DNA of 64,000 bases from Haloparvum sedimenti. Its GTDB lineage: Archaea > Halobacteriota > Halobacteria > Halobacteriales > Haloferacaceae. The position numbers and the translations under genes were made by a program. The notes below the pieces were generated by a model that saw only the letters and a list, made by a program, of their open reading frames with translations, had not been told where the DNA came from and did not search any database. The DNA is taken from positions 34,082 to 98,081 of the forward strand of contig NZ_LKIR01000062.1 of the NCBI RefSeq assembly GCF_001462205.1, in the 5' to 3' direction. This document shows positions 36,379-44,802 of this stretch, one piece after another (the first letter of the stretch is position 1; the number at the start of each line of letters is the position of its first letter).

Positions 36379-37175
36379 GGCCGGTCGGGAACGACGGCGC
36401 TCCGGAAGCGGTCCGCCAGCGCATCCGCGCCGTCGTCGGCCGGTTCCCCCACCCCGGGCGGGCCGTCGGGACGCACGTCGAGCCGGTCGGCAGCCCGGCG
36501 GTAGGCGGCCGCGGCGTCGCTGTCGGGCGCGTGCGCCAGTAGCGGCTCGCCCGCGCGGCGCGCCTCGCGGACCGGGTCCGAGGCGGGAACCTGCGCCAGC
36601 GTCGGCCCGCCGAAGCGGCGCTCCGCCTGCTCGGCGACGCGGTCGGCGTCCCCGCGCACCTTGTTGAACAGCACGCCCGCGGTCCCCGTGCCGTACGAGC
36701 GCGCGTACTCCTGCACCTTCAGCCCGTCCGAGAGCGCGGGGATGGTGGGCTGGACCACGACAACGGTCCGGTCGGCCAGCACGACCGGCAGCACCGCGGA
36801 CTTCGACCCGAGCGCGGCCGGCGAGTCCAGAAGCACCACGTCGGCGTCGCGGCCCAACTCGGCGACCACGTCACGGAGCCGCGCCGGGTCCGCCGCCTCG
36901 AAGTCGGCCAGCGAGGTGCCGCAGGGGACGACCGTCATCCCGAACCGCTCGTAGGTCGCCTCCCCGATGCCGGTGCCGGTGCCCTCGACCAGCAGGTCGT
37001 GTAGCGTCACCTCCACGTCGTCCAGCCCGGCGTGGAACAGCAGGTTCGCCATTCCGGTGTCGGCGTCGACGACCGTCACCTCGTACGCCTCGGCGAGCGC
37101 CATCCCCAGCGCCAGCGTGCTGGTGGTCTTGCCCGTCCCGCCCTTGCCGCTGGCGACCGCGAACGCCTCGACCAT
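36375..37175 (-). CDS. MinD/ParA-family P-loop ATPase
   Basis: 266 residues. The deviant Walker A motif ASGKGGTGKTTS is at residues 8-19, with switch residues VVDADTGMANL and DVVLLDSPAALGS. Its start at MVEAFAVASGKGG was chosen because it lies 22 bases after the stop of cbiP and leaves the motif at the usual place. Archaeal MinD homologues position cell structures such as archaella and chemosensory arrays, not the division plane. The target of this one is unknown, but the downstream coupled acidic protein is the natural candidate partner. No amphipathic membrane-targeting helix is evident. Confidence 0.85.
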   Translation of the reverse strand: MVEAFAVASGKGGTGKTTSTLALGMALAEAYEVTVVDADTGMANLLFHAGLDDVEVTLHDLLVEGTGTGIGEATYERFGMTVVPCGTSLADFEAADPARLRDVVAELGRDADVVLLDSPAALGSKSAVLPVVLADRTVVVVQPTIPALSDGLKVQEYARSYGTGTAGVLFNKVRGDADRVAEQAERRFGGPTLAQVPASDPVREARRAGEPLLAHAPDSDAAAAYRRAADRLDVRPDGPPGVGEPADDGADALADRFRSAVVPDRP

Positions 37176-37197
37176 GGGACCTATCCCGCCTACTCGG

Positions 37198-38985
37198 TTA
37201 AAAATTATCCCCTCTCCTCCCGTCCAAAAGGTCGCCGTCCGACCGATCGTCGTTCGACCGGTCATCGTCGGTGAGGTCCAACGCCCCGAGGTCCACGTGG
37301 TCGCACAGCAGGTCCGCGGCGCGGTCGTGCGCGGACCCGGCCGCGTCGGCGTCTGCGCGCGCGAGCGCGGCGGCCCGGTCCCGTCCGGCGGCCGTGAAGA
37401 CCGCGTCCACGAACGCCTCTCGGGTTTCGTCGTTCTCGAACAGCCCGTGGAGGTAGGTGCCGAGGACGCCGGCGCGGTCGCCCCCGCGGTCGACCGCGAC
37501 TCCTAGCGCCGCGCCCTCGCGGTCCTCGCGTCCGGGCCCGTCTCGGCCCGGAGCGAAGGGGATCCGAACCGCGCCCTCGTCGGTGCCCGGGGCGAGCCGC
37601 GTCTCGCCCATATGGATCTCGTACCCCTCGACCGCTCCCGAGGCGCCCGCGAGCGGCCCGGTCCCGTCGACCTCGAGCGTCGTCGCGACGACGCGCTTGT
37701 CGGCGCTGAAGGCGGTCTCGACGGGCAACAGGCCGACGCCCGCCACCGTCTCGCGGTCGCCCGTCCCCTCCACGTCCGCGCGGAGGATCCGCTCGCCGAG
37801 GATCTGGTAGCCGCCGCAGAGCCCGACGACCGGTCCCTCGACGTGCCGGAGCGCGTCGACGAGGCCGGCCTCGCGGAGCGCGAGCAGGTCGTCGACGGTG
37901 TTCTTCGTACCCGGGATCACGACCGCGTCGGCGTCGGCGAAGGGATCGGCAGCCGTAGGCCCATTCTCCCGGTCGGTGTCCCGGACCGGGACGTACGCCA
38001 CGCGGACGCCCGGCTCCGCGGCGAGCGGTTCCAGGTCCGTCACGTTGGAGGCGCGCGGGAGCCGCGGAACCGCGACCGTCACCGCCAGCTCCGCCGGGAC
38101 GCCGTCGTCCGCGCCGCGGACCGCGCGCTCGTCGGGCGCCGGGAGCGCGACGCTGTCCTCCTCGGGGAGTCCGGGGTCGTCGTGAGGGATCACGCCCAGC
38201 ACCGGCACGTCGGTCCGGTCCTCGAACTCCTCGATCCCAGGCGTGAGCAGCGAGCGGTCCCCGCGGAACTTGGTGACGACGGCCCCGACGACGCGCTCGC
38301 GGAGGTCGTCGGGCAGGAGCTCCAGCGTCCCCACGAGCGAGGCGAAGACGCCGCCCCGCTCGATGTCCGCGACGAGCAGGATTTCGGCGTCCGCGACTCG
38401 CGCCGTCTCCACGTTCGCCAGGTCGCGGTGCTGGAGGTTTATCTCGGCGATGGAACCGGCGCCCTCCGCGACGACCACGTCGTGGGCGCTCGCGAGGCGC
38501 GCGTGGGCCGCGACCGCCGCCGCGCGCGCGTCGTGCCAGTGCTCCTCGTAGTAGTCGCCGGCCGCGTAGTGGGCGACCGCCTCGCCGTTCAGCACCAACT
38601 GCGACTCCCCGCCGCCGCGGGGCTTCAGGAGGACGGGGTTGTGGTTGGTCTCCGGTCGGACGCGCGCGGCACGGGCCTGCACGTACTGGGAAACGCCCAC
38701 CTCGCCGAAGCCCGTGCTGTCCGCGGCGCCCGCGGTGTTCGTGGTGTCCACGGCGCCCGTGCCGTTCGTGTCGACCGATTTCGGCACCGCCCGGGCGTTG
38801 TTCGACATGTTCTGTGCCTTGAACGGCGCGACGGAGACCCCGTGGTCGGCGAGAACGCGGCAGAGCCCGGCCGCGACCGTCGACTTGCCCACGTGGGAGG
38901 CCGTGCCGGCGACGAGGAGGGTGCGGGCCGAGGAGTTCCGTCCGTGGCTCTCCCCGCCACCCTCGCCGTCCGCGCCCCCCGTCAT
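37198..38985 (-). CDS. cbiP: Cobyric acid synthase
   Basis: 595 residues. Amidates the corrin ring at positions b, d, e and g in cobalamin synthesis. The N-terminal dethiobiotin-synthetase-like domain has [20 protein letters not shown] (P-loop), [20 protein letters not shown] and [13 protein letters not shown]; the class I glutamine amidotransferase domain follows, with nucleophile Cys in [12 protein letters not shown]. An insertion between residues about 65 and 95 ([20 protein letters not shown]) is low complexity. It starts 2 bases after the cobA stop and precedes the MinD-like gene by 22, so all four genes may be one transcript. Confidence 0.93.
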   Translation of the reverse strand: MTGGADGEGGGESHGRNSSARTLLVAGTASHVGKSTVAAGLCRVLADHGVSVAPFKAQNMSNNARAVPKSVDTNGTGAVDTTNTAGAADSTGFGEVGVSQYVQARAARVRPETNHNPVLLKPRGGGESQLVLNGEAVAHYAAGDYYEEHWHDARAAAVAAHARLASAHDVVVAEGAGSIAEINLQHRDLANVETARVADAEILLVADIERGGVFASLVGTLELLPDDLRERVVGAVVTKFRGDRSLLTPGIEEFEDRTDVPVLGVIPHDDPGLPEEDSVALPAPDERAVRGADDGVPAELAVTVAVPRLPRASNVTDLEPLAAEPGVRVAYVPVRDTDRENGPTAADPFADADAVVIPGTKNTVDDLLALREAGLVDALRHVEGPVVGLCGGYQILGERILRADVEGTGDRETVAGVGLLPVETAFSADKRVVATTLEVDGTGPLAGASGAVEGYEIHMGETRLAPGTDEGAVRIPFAPGRDGPGREDREGAALGVAVDRGGDRAGVLGTYLHGLFENDETREAFVDAVFTAAGRDRAAALARADADAAGSAHDRAADLLCDHVDLGALDLTDDDRSNDDRSDGDLLDGRRGDNF

Positions 38986-38987
38986 GT

Positions 38988-39716
38988 TCAGAACTCCGTG
39001 CCCATGCGGGCGCGCTGCCCCGCGTCGATGGGGTGTTTCTCCTTGGCGACGCGGGTGATCAGGTCCGCCTCGTCGTAGAGGTAGTCGGGCTTCGCGTGGC
39101 TCCCGGTCAACACGAGTTCGAGCGACGGCGGTTTGGCCGCGATCAGGTCGAGCACGTCCGCCTCGTCGAGCAGCCCCTTGTCGACCGCGTACAGCACTTC
39201 GTCGAGGATCAGGAGGTGGACGCCCTCGTCGGCCTCGCCGTCGAGCGGCAGGGGGGCGTCGAGGTCGGCGTCGGCGGCCGCGTCGATCAGGTCCTGTGCG
39301 CGGGCCAGTCCCCCCTGCGCCTTCGCGGCGTGGTCGTCGTCCGCGGAGCCGTCCCGGAAGCCGTGCCAGCCGTAGTGGCCCGTGTTCTCGTAGGAGAAGC
39401 CCGGCACCGCGGCGATGGCGTCGTACTCGCCGCGGACCGATTCGACGGAGTCGGCGCCCCCCTTCATGAACTGAAGCATGTGGACGCGGAAGCCGTGGCC
39501 GGCCGCGCGGAACCCCATCCCGAGCGCCGCGGTCGTCTTCCCCTTCCCGTCGCCCCACCACGCCTGCACCAGGCCGAACTCCTCGGGCGCGCGCGCCTCG
39601 ATGCCGCGCGCCTCCGGCGTGACTCCCCCGCCGGGGGTCCCGCGCTCCCGGGCGCGGTCGCGTCTGTCCCCGTCGTCCCCGCCGCCTCGTTCGCGCGTGC
39701 CGTCCGCGTTGTCCAT
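38988..39716 (-). CDS. cobA: Cob(I)alamin adenosyltransferase (CobA/BtuR type)
   Basis: 242 residues; transfers 5'-deoxyadenosine to cob(I)alamin. P-loop [20 protein letters not shown] begins at residue about 54, then [28 protein letters not shown] (Walker B) and [20 protein letters not shown]. An extended Arg/Gly/Asp-rich N-terminus of about 45 residues precedes the fold. The start is the only ATG that clears the promoter region shared with znuA. The product is the cofactor needed by methylmalonyl-CoA mutase. Confidence 0.93.
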   Translation of the reverse strand: MDNADGTRERGGGDDGDRRDRARERGTPGGGVTPEARGIEARAPEEFGLVQAWWGDGKGKTTAALGMGFRAAGHGFRVHMLQFMKGGADSVESVRGEYDAIAAVPGFSYENTGHYGWHGFRDGSADDDHAAKAQGGLARAQDLIDAAADADLDAPLPLDGEADEGVHLLILDEVLYAVDKGLLDEADVLDLIAAKPPSLELVLTGSHAKPDYLYDEADLITRVAKEKHPIDAGQRARMGTEF

Positions 39717-39786
39717 GCGAGTTGGATCGACACAAGCGAACTTGAATGGGTCGGAACGGGTCGCCCCTCGGCTCTCCGACAAAGGT

Positions 39787-39818
39787 TTAGATATGTCTAA
39801 TCTTTCTATTCGATAGAA
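39787..39818 (+). promoter_or_regulatory. Two inverted repeats upstream of znuA (metal-regulator operator candidate)
   Basis: TTAGATATGTCTAA (39787-39800, 5-bp perfect arms around 4 bases) and TTCTATTCGATAGAA (39804-39818, 6-bp perfect arms around TCG) lie side by side, ending 34 bases before the znuA start. They overlap the place where a TATA box would be. Dyads of this size in front of metal-uptake genes are bound by DtxR/SirR- or Fur-type repressors; no such regulator is in this window. Confidence 0.5.
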
Positions 39819-39852
39819 GTCCTTTTGTGTCTCTACCACCCACGGTCCGATA

Positions 39853-40917
39853 ATGAGTAAGATAGAAACGACCGCCGTCCGGGGGAACACCCTCACCCGG
39901 CGACGACTGCTCGCGGCGGGCGCGAGTTCGCTCGCCGCCGGCGCGGCGGGCTGTCTGAACGGCACCGCCCTCGGGTCGACCGGGGAGAGCGACGGGCCGC
40001 GCGCGGTCGCCTCCTTCTTCAGCTTCTACGACTTCGCGCGGGAGGTGGCCGCGGACACGCCGGTGACCGTCGAGAACCTCGTCCCGACCGGGCTCCACGG
40101 CCACGGCTGGGAGCCGGACGCGAGCGTGACGCGCGACATCCTCGAGGCGGACGCGTTCGTTCACGTCGGCGCCGACTTCCAGCCGTGGGCCGACCGCGCC
40201 ATCGAGACCGTTCACGACGACGGGGCGGACACGGACCTGATCAACGTCCGCGAGGGCGTGGACCTGATCCCGCTGGCCGAGAGCCTCGACCGCGACGAGG
40301 AGGGCGTCGGCGACGACCGCGCGCTCGACCCGCACTTCTGGCTCGACCCGACGCGGGCGGCGACCGCGGTCGACAACATCGTCGAGGGGTTCGCCGAATC
40401 GTTCCCGGACCACGAGGCGACGTTCCGCGCGAACGGCGATGCCTACAAGGAGAACGTGCTCGCGGCCGTCGACGAGCGCTACGCCGCGACGTTCGACCGC
40501 GCCGACCGGGGCGTCGTCCAGTTGGCCGCGCACAACGCGTTCGGCTACGTCTCCGACCGCTACGACGTGGAGATCCGGCCGCTCGTCGTCAACCTCGCGG
40601 CCAGCGGCGACGTGAAGCCCTCCGACATCCGGCGCGCGAAGGAGGTCATCGACGCCAACGACATCAGGTACGTCGGCGCGGGCGTCTTCGAGAGCCGGAA
40701 GCCGGCCGAGCAGCTGATCGCCGAGACCGGGGTGGAGGCGTACTTCCCTGTCACGCCCTACGCCGGCGTCCGCGAGGACTGGGTCGAGGCGGGATGGGGA
40801 TACGAGGAGATCGCCGACAACATCAACCTCCCCACCTTCGACGTGGTGCTCGGCAACGTCCCGCCCGAGGAAGCCGGGCCGGAGGGCTGGGCCGACCGGT
40901 GGAGGAATTTCGAATGA
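39853..40917 (+). CDS. znuA: Zinc/manganese ABC transporter, substrate-binding lipoprotein
   Basis: 354 residues of the cluster 9 metal-binding proteins. Twin-arginine signal with lipobox: TRRRLLAAGASSLAAGAAGC, putting the lipidated Cys at residue 34, so it is exported folded by Tat. Metal ligands are indicated by GLHGHGWEPD, DPHFWLDP, LAAHNAFGYV and the Asp/Glu in the C-lobe. There is no His-rich loop, as in manganese- or mixed-specificity members, so Zn versus Mn is not decided. First gene of znuA-znuC-znuB, with an ATGA overlap to the next. Confidence 0.88.
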   Translation: MSKIETTAVRGNTLTRRRLLAAGASSLAAGAAGCLNGTALGSTGESDGPRAVASFFSFYDFAREVAADTPVTVENLVPTGLHGHGWEPDASVTRDILEADAFVHVGADFQPWADRAIETVHDDGADTDLINVREGVDLIPLAESLDRDEEGVGDDRALDPHFWLDPTRAATAVDNIVEGFAESFPDHEATFRANGDAYKENVLAAVDERYAATFDRADRGVVQLAAHNAFGYVSDRYDVEIRPLVVNLAASGDVKPSDIRRAKEVIDANDIRYVGAGVFESRKPAEQLIAETGVEAYFPVTPYAGVREDWVEAGWGYEEIADNINLPTFDVVLGNVPPEEAGPEGWADRWRNFE

Positions 40918-41747
40918 GCGGTGAGGGATCCCCCACCTCTTCGCCGCTCATCGACCTCGACGGCGTCTCGTTCGCGTACGCCGCGACGCCGGTGGTCGAG
41001 GACGTGTCGCTGAGCGTCGACTCGGGCGAGTACGTCGCGGTCGTGGGACCCAACGGCTCCGGCAAGTCGACGCTCCTGCGACTGATCCTCGGACTGGAGG
41101 AACCCGACGCCGGGAGCGCCCGGCTGTTCGGCGAGCGCGCGGCCGGCTTCGACGCCGGCGAGCGCGTCGGCTACGTCGCGCAGGGCGCCCGCGACGCCTC
41201 CTCGATGCCGATCACCGTCCGCGAGGTCGTGAAGATGGGTCGGTTCCCGCACGTCGGCTTCGGGCGGCTGTCGGCCGACGACTGGGCCGCGGTCGACGAC
41301 GCCATCGCCACGGTGGGGATGGAGGCGTTCGCGGACCGACGGATCACGAAGCTCTCCGGCGGCCAGCGACAGCGGGCGTTCATCGCGCGGGCGCTCGCGA
41401 GCGACGCCGAGCTGCTGGTCCTCGACGAGCCGACCGTCGGCGTCGACGCCGAGTCCGTCGCGGCGTTCTACGACCTGCTGGACGCGCTCAACGACCGGGG
41501 CATCACGGTCCTCCTGATCGAGCACGACCTCGGCGCGGTGACCGACCACGCCGAGCGCGTGGTGTGTCTGAACCGCGAGGTCTACTTCGACGGGCCGACC
41601 GAGGCGTTCCTCGACAGCGACGCGCTCGCGCGGGCGTTCGGCGCGACCGCGGGGCTCGTGGCCGACGCCGGAGGGTCCCCGGCCAGTGAGGGGGAACGGG
41701 CCGGCACCGCGTCCGGCCTCGGAACTCCCCCCGGAGGTGAGGACTGA
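40914..41747 (+). CDS. znuC: Zinc/manganese ABC transporter, ATP-binding protein
   Basis: 277 residues. Walker A GPNGSGKSTLL (about 42-52), Q-loop in VAQGARD, signature KLSGGQRQRAFIARAL, Walker B LLVLDEPTVGVD and switch His in IEHDLGAVTDH. Start at the ATG in the znuA stop (ATGA). A Gly/Ser/Ala-rich tail of about 35 residues after the fold has no clear role. Drives uptake by ZnuA and ZnuB. Confidence 0.92.
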   Translation: MSGEGSPTSSPLIDLDGVSFAYAATPVVEDVSLSVDSGEYVAVVGPNGSGKSTLLRLILGLEEPDAGSARLFGERAAGFDAGERVGYVAQGARDASSMPITVREVVKMGRFPHVGFGRLSADDWAAVDDAIATVGMEAFADRRITKLSGGQRQRAFIARALASDAELLVLDEPTVGVDAESVAAFYDLLDALNDRGITVLLIEHDLGAVTDHAERVVCLNREVYFDGPTEAFLDSDALARAFGATAGLVADAGGSPASEGERAGTASGLGTPPGGED

Positions 41748-42721
41748 TGACGAACCCCCTCCTTGCACCGCTCTACTGGCTGCTTTCGGCGTGGTCGTGG
41801 CTCATGTTCCGGCTCGCGGAGGTCACCGGGCTCGGCCTGCTCGACTATCCGTTCATGCACCGCGCACTCCTCGTCGGGCTCTGCATCGGCGTGATGGCGC
41901 CGCTTATCGGAACCTTCCTCGTCCACCGGCAACTGGCCCTGATCGGGGACGCGCTCGCGCACACCGCGTTCGCGGGCGTCGCGGTCGGACTGTTCCTGAA
42001 CGCCGTCCTCGACTTCGGCGTCTCGCCGTACCTGACCGCGGTGATCGTCGCGATGATCGCGGCGCTCGCCATCGAACTCATCTCGGAGGTGACGGACGCG
42101 TACAACGACGTGTCGATGGCCATCGTGCTCTCGACGGGGTTCGCGCTCGGGACCGTCCTGATCAGCCTCAACGCGGGCGGCCTCTCCGTGAGCGTCGACC
42201 AGTACCTGTTCGGCAACCTCGCGACCGTCGCCGCGGACGACGCCGCCCTCCTTCTGGTGCTCTTCGCCGTCATCGTCGGCACGGTCGCGGTCGCGCGCAA
42301 CCAGCTGCTGTACGTCACCTTCGACGAGACGGCCGCGCGCGTCGCCGGGATCCGCGTGAACTGGTACAACCGCGCCACGGTCGTGCTCACGGCGATGGTC
42401 GTCGTCGGCGCGATGCAGATCATGGGCGTCATCCTCGTCGCCGCGATGCTCGTCGTGCCGGTCGCCGCCGCCACCCAGATCTCGCGGAGCTTCACCGGCG
42501 CGCTCCTCTCCTCCGTCGTGCTCGCGGAGCTCGCGGTGCTTCTGGGCATCGGCGTCTCCTACTACGCGGAGGCGACCGCGGGCGGCGTCATCGTGCTCGT
42601 CGCGGTCGGCATCTATCTGGTCTGCGTGGCCGCCGGCAAGCTCCGCGAGGGGCGCGCGGAGGAGACCGAGGCGCCCGAGCTGGACGCGATGGCGGCCGAC
42701 CGCGAGGCCGCGGACGACTGA
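41747..42721 (+). CDS. znuB: Zinc/manganese ABC transporter, permease
   Basis: 324 residues with about eight or nine transmembrane segments (MAPLIGTFLVHRQLALIGD, LTAVIVAMIAALAIELISEV, MQIMGVILVAAMLVVPVAAA). The family signature DALAHTAFAGVAVG and the cytoplasmic coupling region DETAARVAGIRVNWYN are present. Start overlaps the znuC stop (TGATG). The last 35 residues are charged and cytosolic. Confidence 0.92.
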   Translation: MTNPLLAPLYWLLSAWSWLMFRLAEVTGLGLLDYPFMHRALLVGLCIGVMAPLIGTFLVHRQLALIGDALAHTAFAGVAVGLFLNAVLDFGVSPYLTAVIVAMIAALAIELISEVTDAYNDVSMAIVLSTGFALGTVLISLNAGGLSVSVDQYLFGNLATVAADDAALLLVLFAVIVGTVAVARNQLLYVTFDETAARVAGIRVNWYNRATVVLTAMVVVGAMQIMGVILVAAMLVVPVAAATQISRSFTGALLSSVVLAELAVLLGIGVSYYAEATAGGVIVLVAVGIYLVCVAAGKLREGRAEETEAPELDAMAADREAADD

Positions 42722-42800
42722 GTGGAAGTGTGGAGCCCGCCGGAATCACTAACGTTTCGCTGTTTACGTCGCTTTCACGCAGAACATCTTTTACGGCCGA

Positions 42801-42812
42801 GGACGTACGTCC
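42801..42812. promoter_or_regulatory. Perfect 12-bp palindrome before the MarR-like/PemK pair
   Basis: GGACGTACGTCC lies between a TATA-like ATCTTTTAC (42786-42794) and the start at 42821, where a repressor dimer would block transcription. A MarR-like protein encoded immediately downstream is the obvious candidate to bind it. Confidence 0.5.
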
Positions 42813-42820
42813 GCGCGACG

Positions 42821-43192
42821 ATGTCCATCGACCGAGAGACCTTCGAGAACACGAGCGAGCGCGAGCTGGAGGGGTTTTCGGTCCCCGACCAGGTGCTCGG
42901 GTTTCTCGTCGCCAACTCCGACCGCGCGTTCGAGGCCCGCGAGATCGCGTCCCGGACCGGTCTCGACGAGGGATCGGTCAGCACCGCGCTCTCGCGGTTG
43001 AAGAGCCGGGGACTGGTCGAACACAAGGCGACGTACTGGGCGGCGACCGACGACGAGAAACGGCTCGCCGAACACGACGGCTACGAACGGGCGACCGCCC
43101 TGTTCAACGACCGACTCGGCGAGGAGGACGGGGAGTCGTGGCGCGAACACGCTCCCGAGGAACCACACCCAAGCGTGGACGACGGGCAGTGA
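42821..43192 (+). CDS. MarR-like winged-helix protein, probable antitoxin/regulator
   Basis: 123 residues. A winged helix covers residues about 20-75 (VPDQVLGFLVANSDRAFEAR, EIASRTGLDEGSVSTALSRL, LVEHKATYWAA). The C-terminus is an acidic, probably flexible tail (GEEDGESWREHAPEEPHPSV), as expected for an antitoxin that wraps its toxin. The toxin-like gene starts in the overlapping GTGA. The 12-bp palindrome in its promoter fits autoregulation. It could also be a plain regulator; pairing with PemK-type genes is common in haloarchaea. Confidence 0.82.
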   Translation: MSIDRETFENTSERELEGFSVPDQVLGFLVANSDRAFEAREIASRTGLDEGSVSTALSRLKSRGLVEHKATYWAATDDEKRLAEHDGYERATALFNDRLGEEDGESWREHAPEEPHPSVDDGQ

Positions 43193-43542
43193 ACGACGGC
43201 GAGACGCGTCCGGTTTTCGAGCGAGGGGACGTCGTCTTCGGCGCCGACCCGTTCAAAGGCGCCGGTGCCGCGCGGCCGTGGCTGATCCTGTCGAACCACG
43301 AAGGCCGCCCGTTTCACGGCGACCAGTACATCGCGGTGACGTTGACGTCGAAAAGCTGGTCGGACGGGTTCATCGATATCCCGAACGGAAGTTGGGTCCG
43401 CGGCGGAACGCCCGAGGAGAGCCGTATCGTTCCGTGGGGCGTCCAGTCGCTCGGGCGAGAAGACGTCGACTTCTGGCAGGGTCGTCTGTCCGAGGATCTC
43501 GTCGACGAAGCGGTCGAGAAACTCGTCGAGGAATTGCGGTAG
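43189..43542 (+). CDS. PemK/MazF-family toxin-like protein
   Basis: 117 residues. PemK/MazF-type SH3-like barrel: RGDVVFGADPFKGAGAARPW is the usual first strand region, followed by LILSNHEGRPFHGDQYIAVT, LTSKSW and SRIVPWGVQSLGREDV, and a C-terminal helix. MazF proteins cut mRNA at short sequences. The usual catalytic Arg after the first strands may be the one in GAARPW. GTG start overlaps the stop of the winged-helix gene. Toxicity is not shown by sequence alone. Confidence 0.82.
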   Translation: MNDGETRPVFERGDVVFGADPFKGAGAARPWLILSNHEGRPFHGDQYIAVTLTSKSWSDGFIDIPNGSWVRGGTPEESRIVPWGVQSLGREDVDFWQGRLSEDLVDEAVEKLVEELR

Positions 43543-43588
43543 CGCCCGGTCTCTCACCGAACCGGAGCGAGGTCCGAACCGGCTCCGC

Positions 43589-44011
43589 TCAGTCCTCGTC
43601 GTCGGACTCGGTGACGGGGACCGCGTCGGCCGCGCCGGTCTTGGGGATCTCCACCTGCAGCGTGCCGGACCGTTTCAGCGTCGCGGCCGCGTCGTCGGGG
43701 TTCACGTCCGCGTCCGCGGGGAGGTCGGCGCTCCCGGACAGCGTCGTTCCGCGGCCGGGGAAGACGGTCTCGAAGCCCGCACGCGGTTCGCGGAATCGGT
43801 CCATGGTCACCTCGATCGTGTGGTCCGAGAAGCGGACCTCCACGTCGTCGCCGCGGACGCCCGGCGCGTCGAAGACGACGAGGTAGGCGTCGTCGCTCTC
43901 CAGCAGGTCCGAGTCGAGCGGCCGCCGCTCCTGCACGTGGCTCCACCCGCGGCCGACCTTCGAGAGCGCGCCGCGGACCGCCGCGCGCCCGGAGTCGAGG
44001 AGCCGCCCCAT
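43589..44011 (-). CDS. Small heat-shock protein (Hsp20/alpha-crystallin)
   Basis: 140 residues. An alpha-crystallin domain fills residues about 35-125: DLLESDDAYLVVFDAPGVRG, DDVEVRFSDHTIEVTMDRF, then the SGSADLPADADVNPDDAAAT stretch ending GTLQVEIPK, and a C-terminal tail. The typical I-x-I/V motif is not clear in the tail (AVPVTES). Start ATG is one base after the stop of the upstream micro-protein, so the two form an operon. Holdase function is known for the family. Confidence 0.9.
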   Translation of the reverse strand: MGRLLDSGRAAVRGALSKVGRGWSHVQERRPLDSDLLESDDAYLVVFDAPGVRGDDVEVRFSDHTIEVTMDRFREPRAGFETVFPGRGTTLSGSADLPADADVNPDDAAATLKRSGTLQVEIPKTGAADAVPVTESDDED

Positions 44012-44012
44012 C

Positions 44013-44168
44013 TCACACCTCGATCTCGGCGAGTTCCGAGCCGCCGCAGTAGGGACACGACAGGTCCGCGACGGAGTGGTCCTCGGGCACATCGTAGGTG
44101 TAGTGGTTCTCGAACATGTCGAGCTCGCAGTCGGCGTTCTCGCACTTGATCTCCTTCGTCGAGGGCAT
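44013..44168 (-). CDS. Zinc-ribbon micro-protein (DUF7559-like)
   Basis: 51 residues. MPSTKEIKCENADCELDMFE, then a middle His/Tyr/Asp section, then SCPYCGGSELAEIEV. Two Cys pairs (CENADC and CPYC) could bind one zinc. Matches in size and arrangement the small haloarchaeal DUF7559 family. It is the first gene of an operon with Hsp20, separated by one base, which suggests a role in protein quality control; unproven. Confidence 0.82.
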   Translation of the reverse strand: MPSTKEIKCENADCELDMFENHYTYDVPEDHSVADLSCPYCGGSELAEIEV

Positions 44169-44222
44169 GCCCGCAGGTTGGGTCGCGGCCGGCTTAAGTG
44201 CCGTGGGGCGGTAGCGACGAGC

Positions 44223-44373
44223 ATGACCGACGACCGCTGATCTACGGCGTCGATTTCGCCGCCGCGGCGCGCTCGACGCGGTCGCGGCCGCGTACGGAAC
44301 CGACCTCGCTGCGAGAGGAGGCTTCGAACCGGAGGCGGACGCCGAGACCGAGTTCGGCTACCTCTACGCCTGA
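44223..44373 (+). pseudogene. Remnant of a DUF429-like gene
   Basis: ATGACCGACGACCGC then a stop in that frame. One base over, LIYGVDFA matches the N-terminal strand of DUF429 proteins (IYGVDFSGA). About 15 bases later, in a further frame, ALDAVAAAYGTDLAARGGFE then PEADAETEFGYLYA and a stop matches their C-terminus (DALDAVVAAY...GYIYV). Roughly 200 residues in between are missing. So only the two ends remain, in different frames: a gene lost by internal deletion. Based on recalled family patterns. Confidence 0.5.
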
Positions 44374-44681
44374 CCGTCGTTCCGACCCGTTCTCCGGTCT
44401 CGTCCCTCCCGGGACGCTTGCTCCGCTTTTGCGTCGTCGCCTCGGGTCTCGTGGACGTTGTACGCGCCGCGGGCGTACGGGTCCTCCCGCGGGTCGTAGT
44501 CGCGCTCGTCGCGCTCGAACAGGTACGCGAAGAAGCCGAAAAAGGGGACGACGAGGCTGATAGCGGCCCACTTCCGCGGGTTCATCCCGTGGCGGGCGGC
44601 GTCCCGGTAGGCGTACGCCGCCATCGCGACGAGCCAGAGGGCGGGGAGCCCGATCAGGATGGCGCCGACGAGCGCGTCCAT
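44364..44681 (-). CDS. Small two-helix membrane protein
   Basis: 105 residues. Two membrane segments: LVGAILIGLPALWLVAMAAY and AAISLVVPFFGFFAYLF, joined by a basic loop (RDAARHGMNPRKWA), then FERDERDYDPREDPYARGAY and a charged tail. Resembles short PLDc_N-like membrane proteins of haloarchaea, which lack enzymatic domains. No function known. Its 3' end overlaps the last bases of the pseudogene remnant. Confidence 0.72.
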   Translation of the reverse strand: MDALVGAILIGLPALWLVAMAAYAYRDAARHGMNPRKWAAISLVVPFFGFFAYLFERDERDYDPREDPYARGAYNVHETRGDDAKAEQASREGRDRRTGRNDGQA

Positions 44682-44802
44682 ACGCTCCCTTCGACCGCCG
44701 CGGTCGTAAGTCCACCCCCTCCGCGTCGTCGGCCCGCCCCCGCGGACGTGATCCCACCCCCGGTTCGCGGGGTTTTAGCGTCTCCGCGGAGTATCGGCGT
44801 CC

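Noticed and set aside
39717..39786. Cobalamin riboswitch upstream of cobA
   Set aside because: The space is short and has no B12-box-like conserved sequence; such riboswitches are bacterial.
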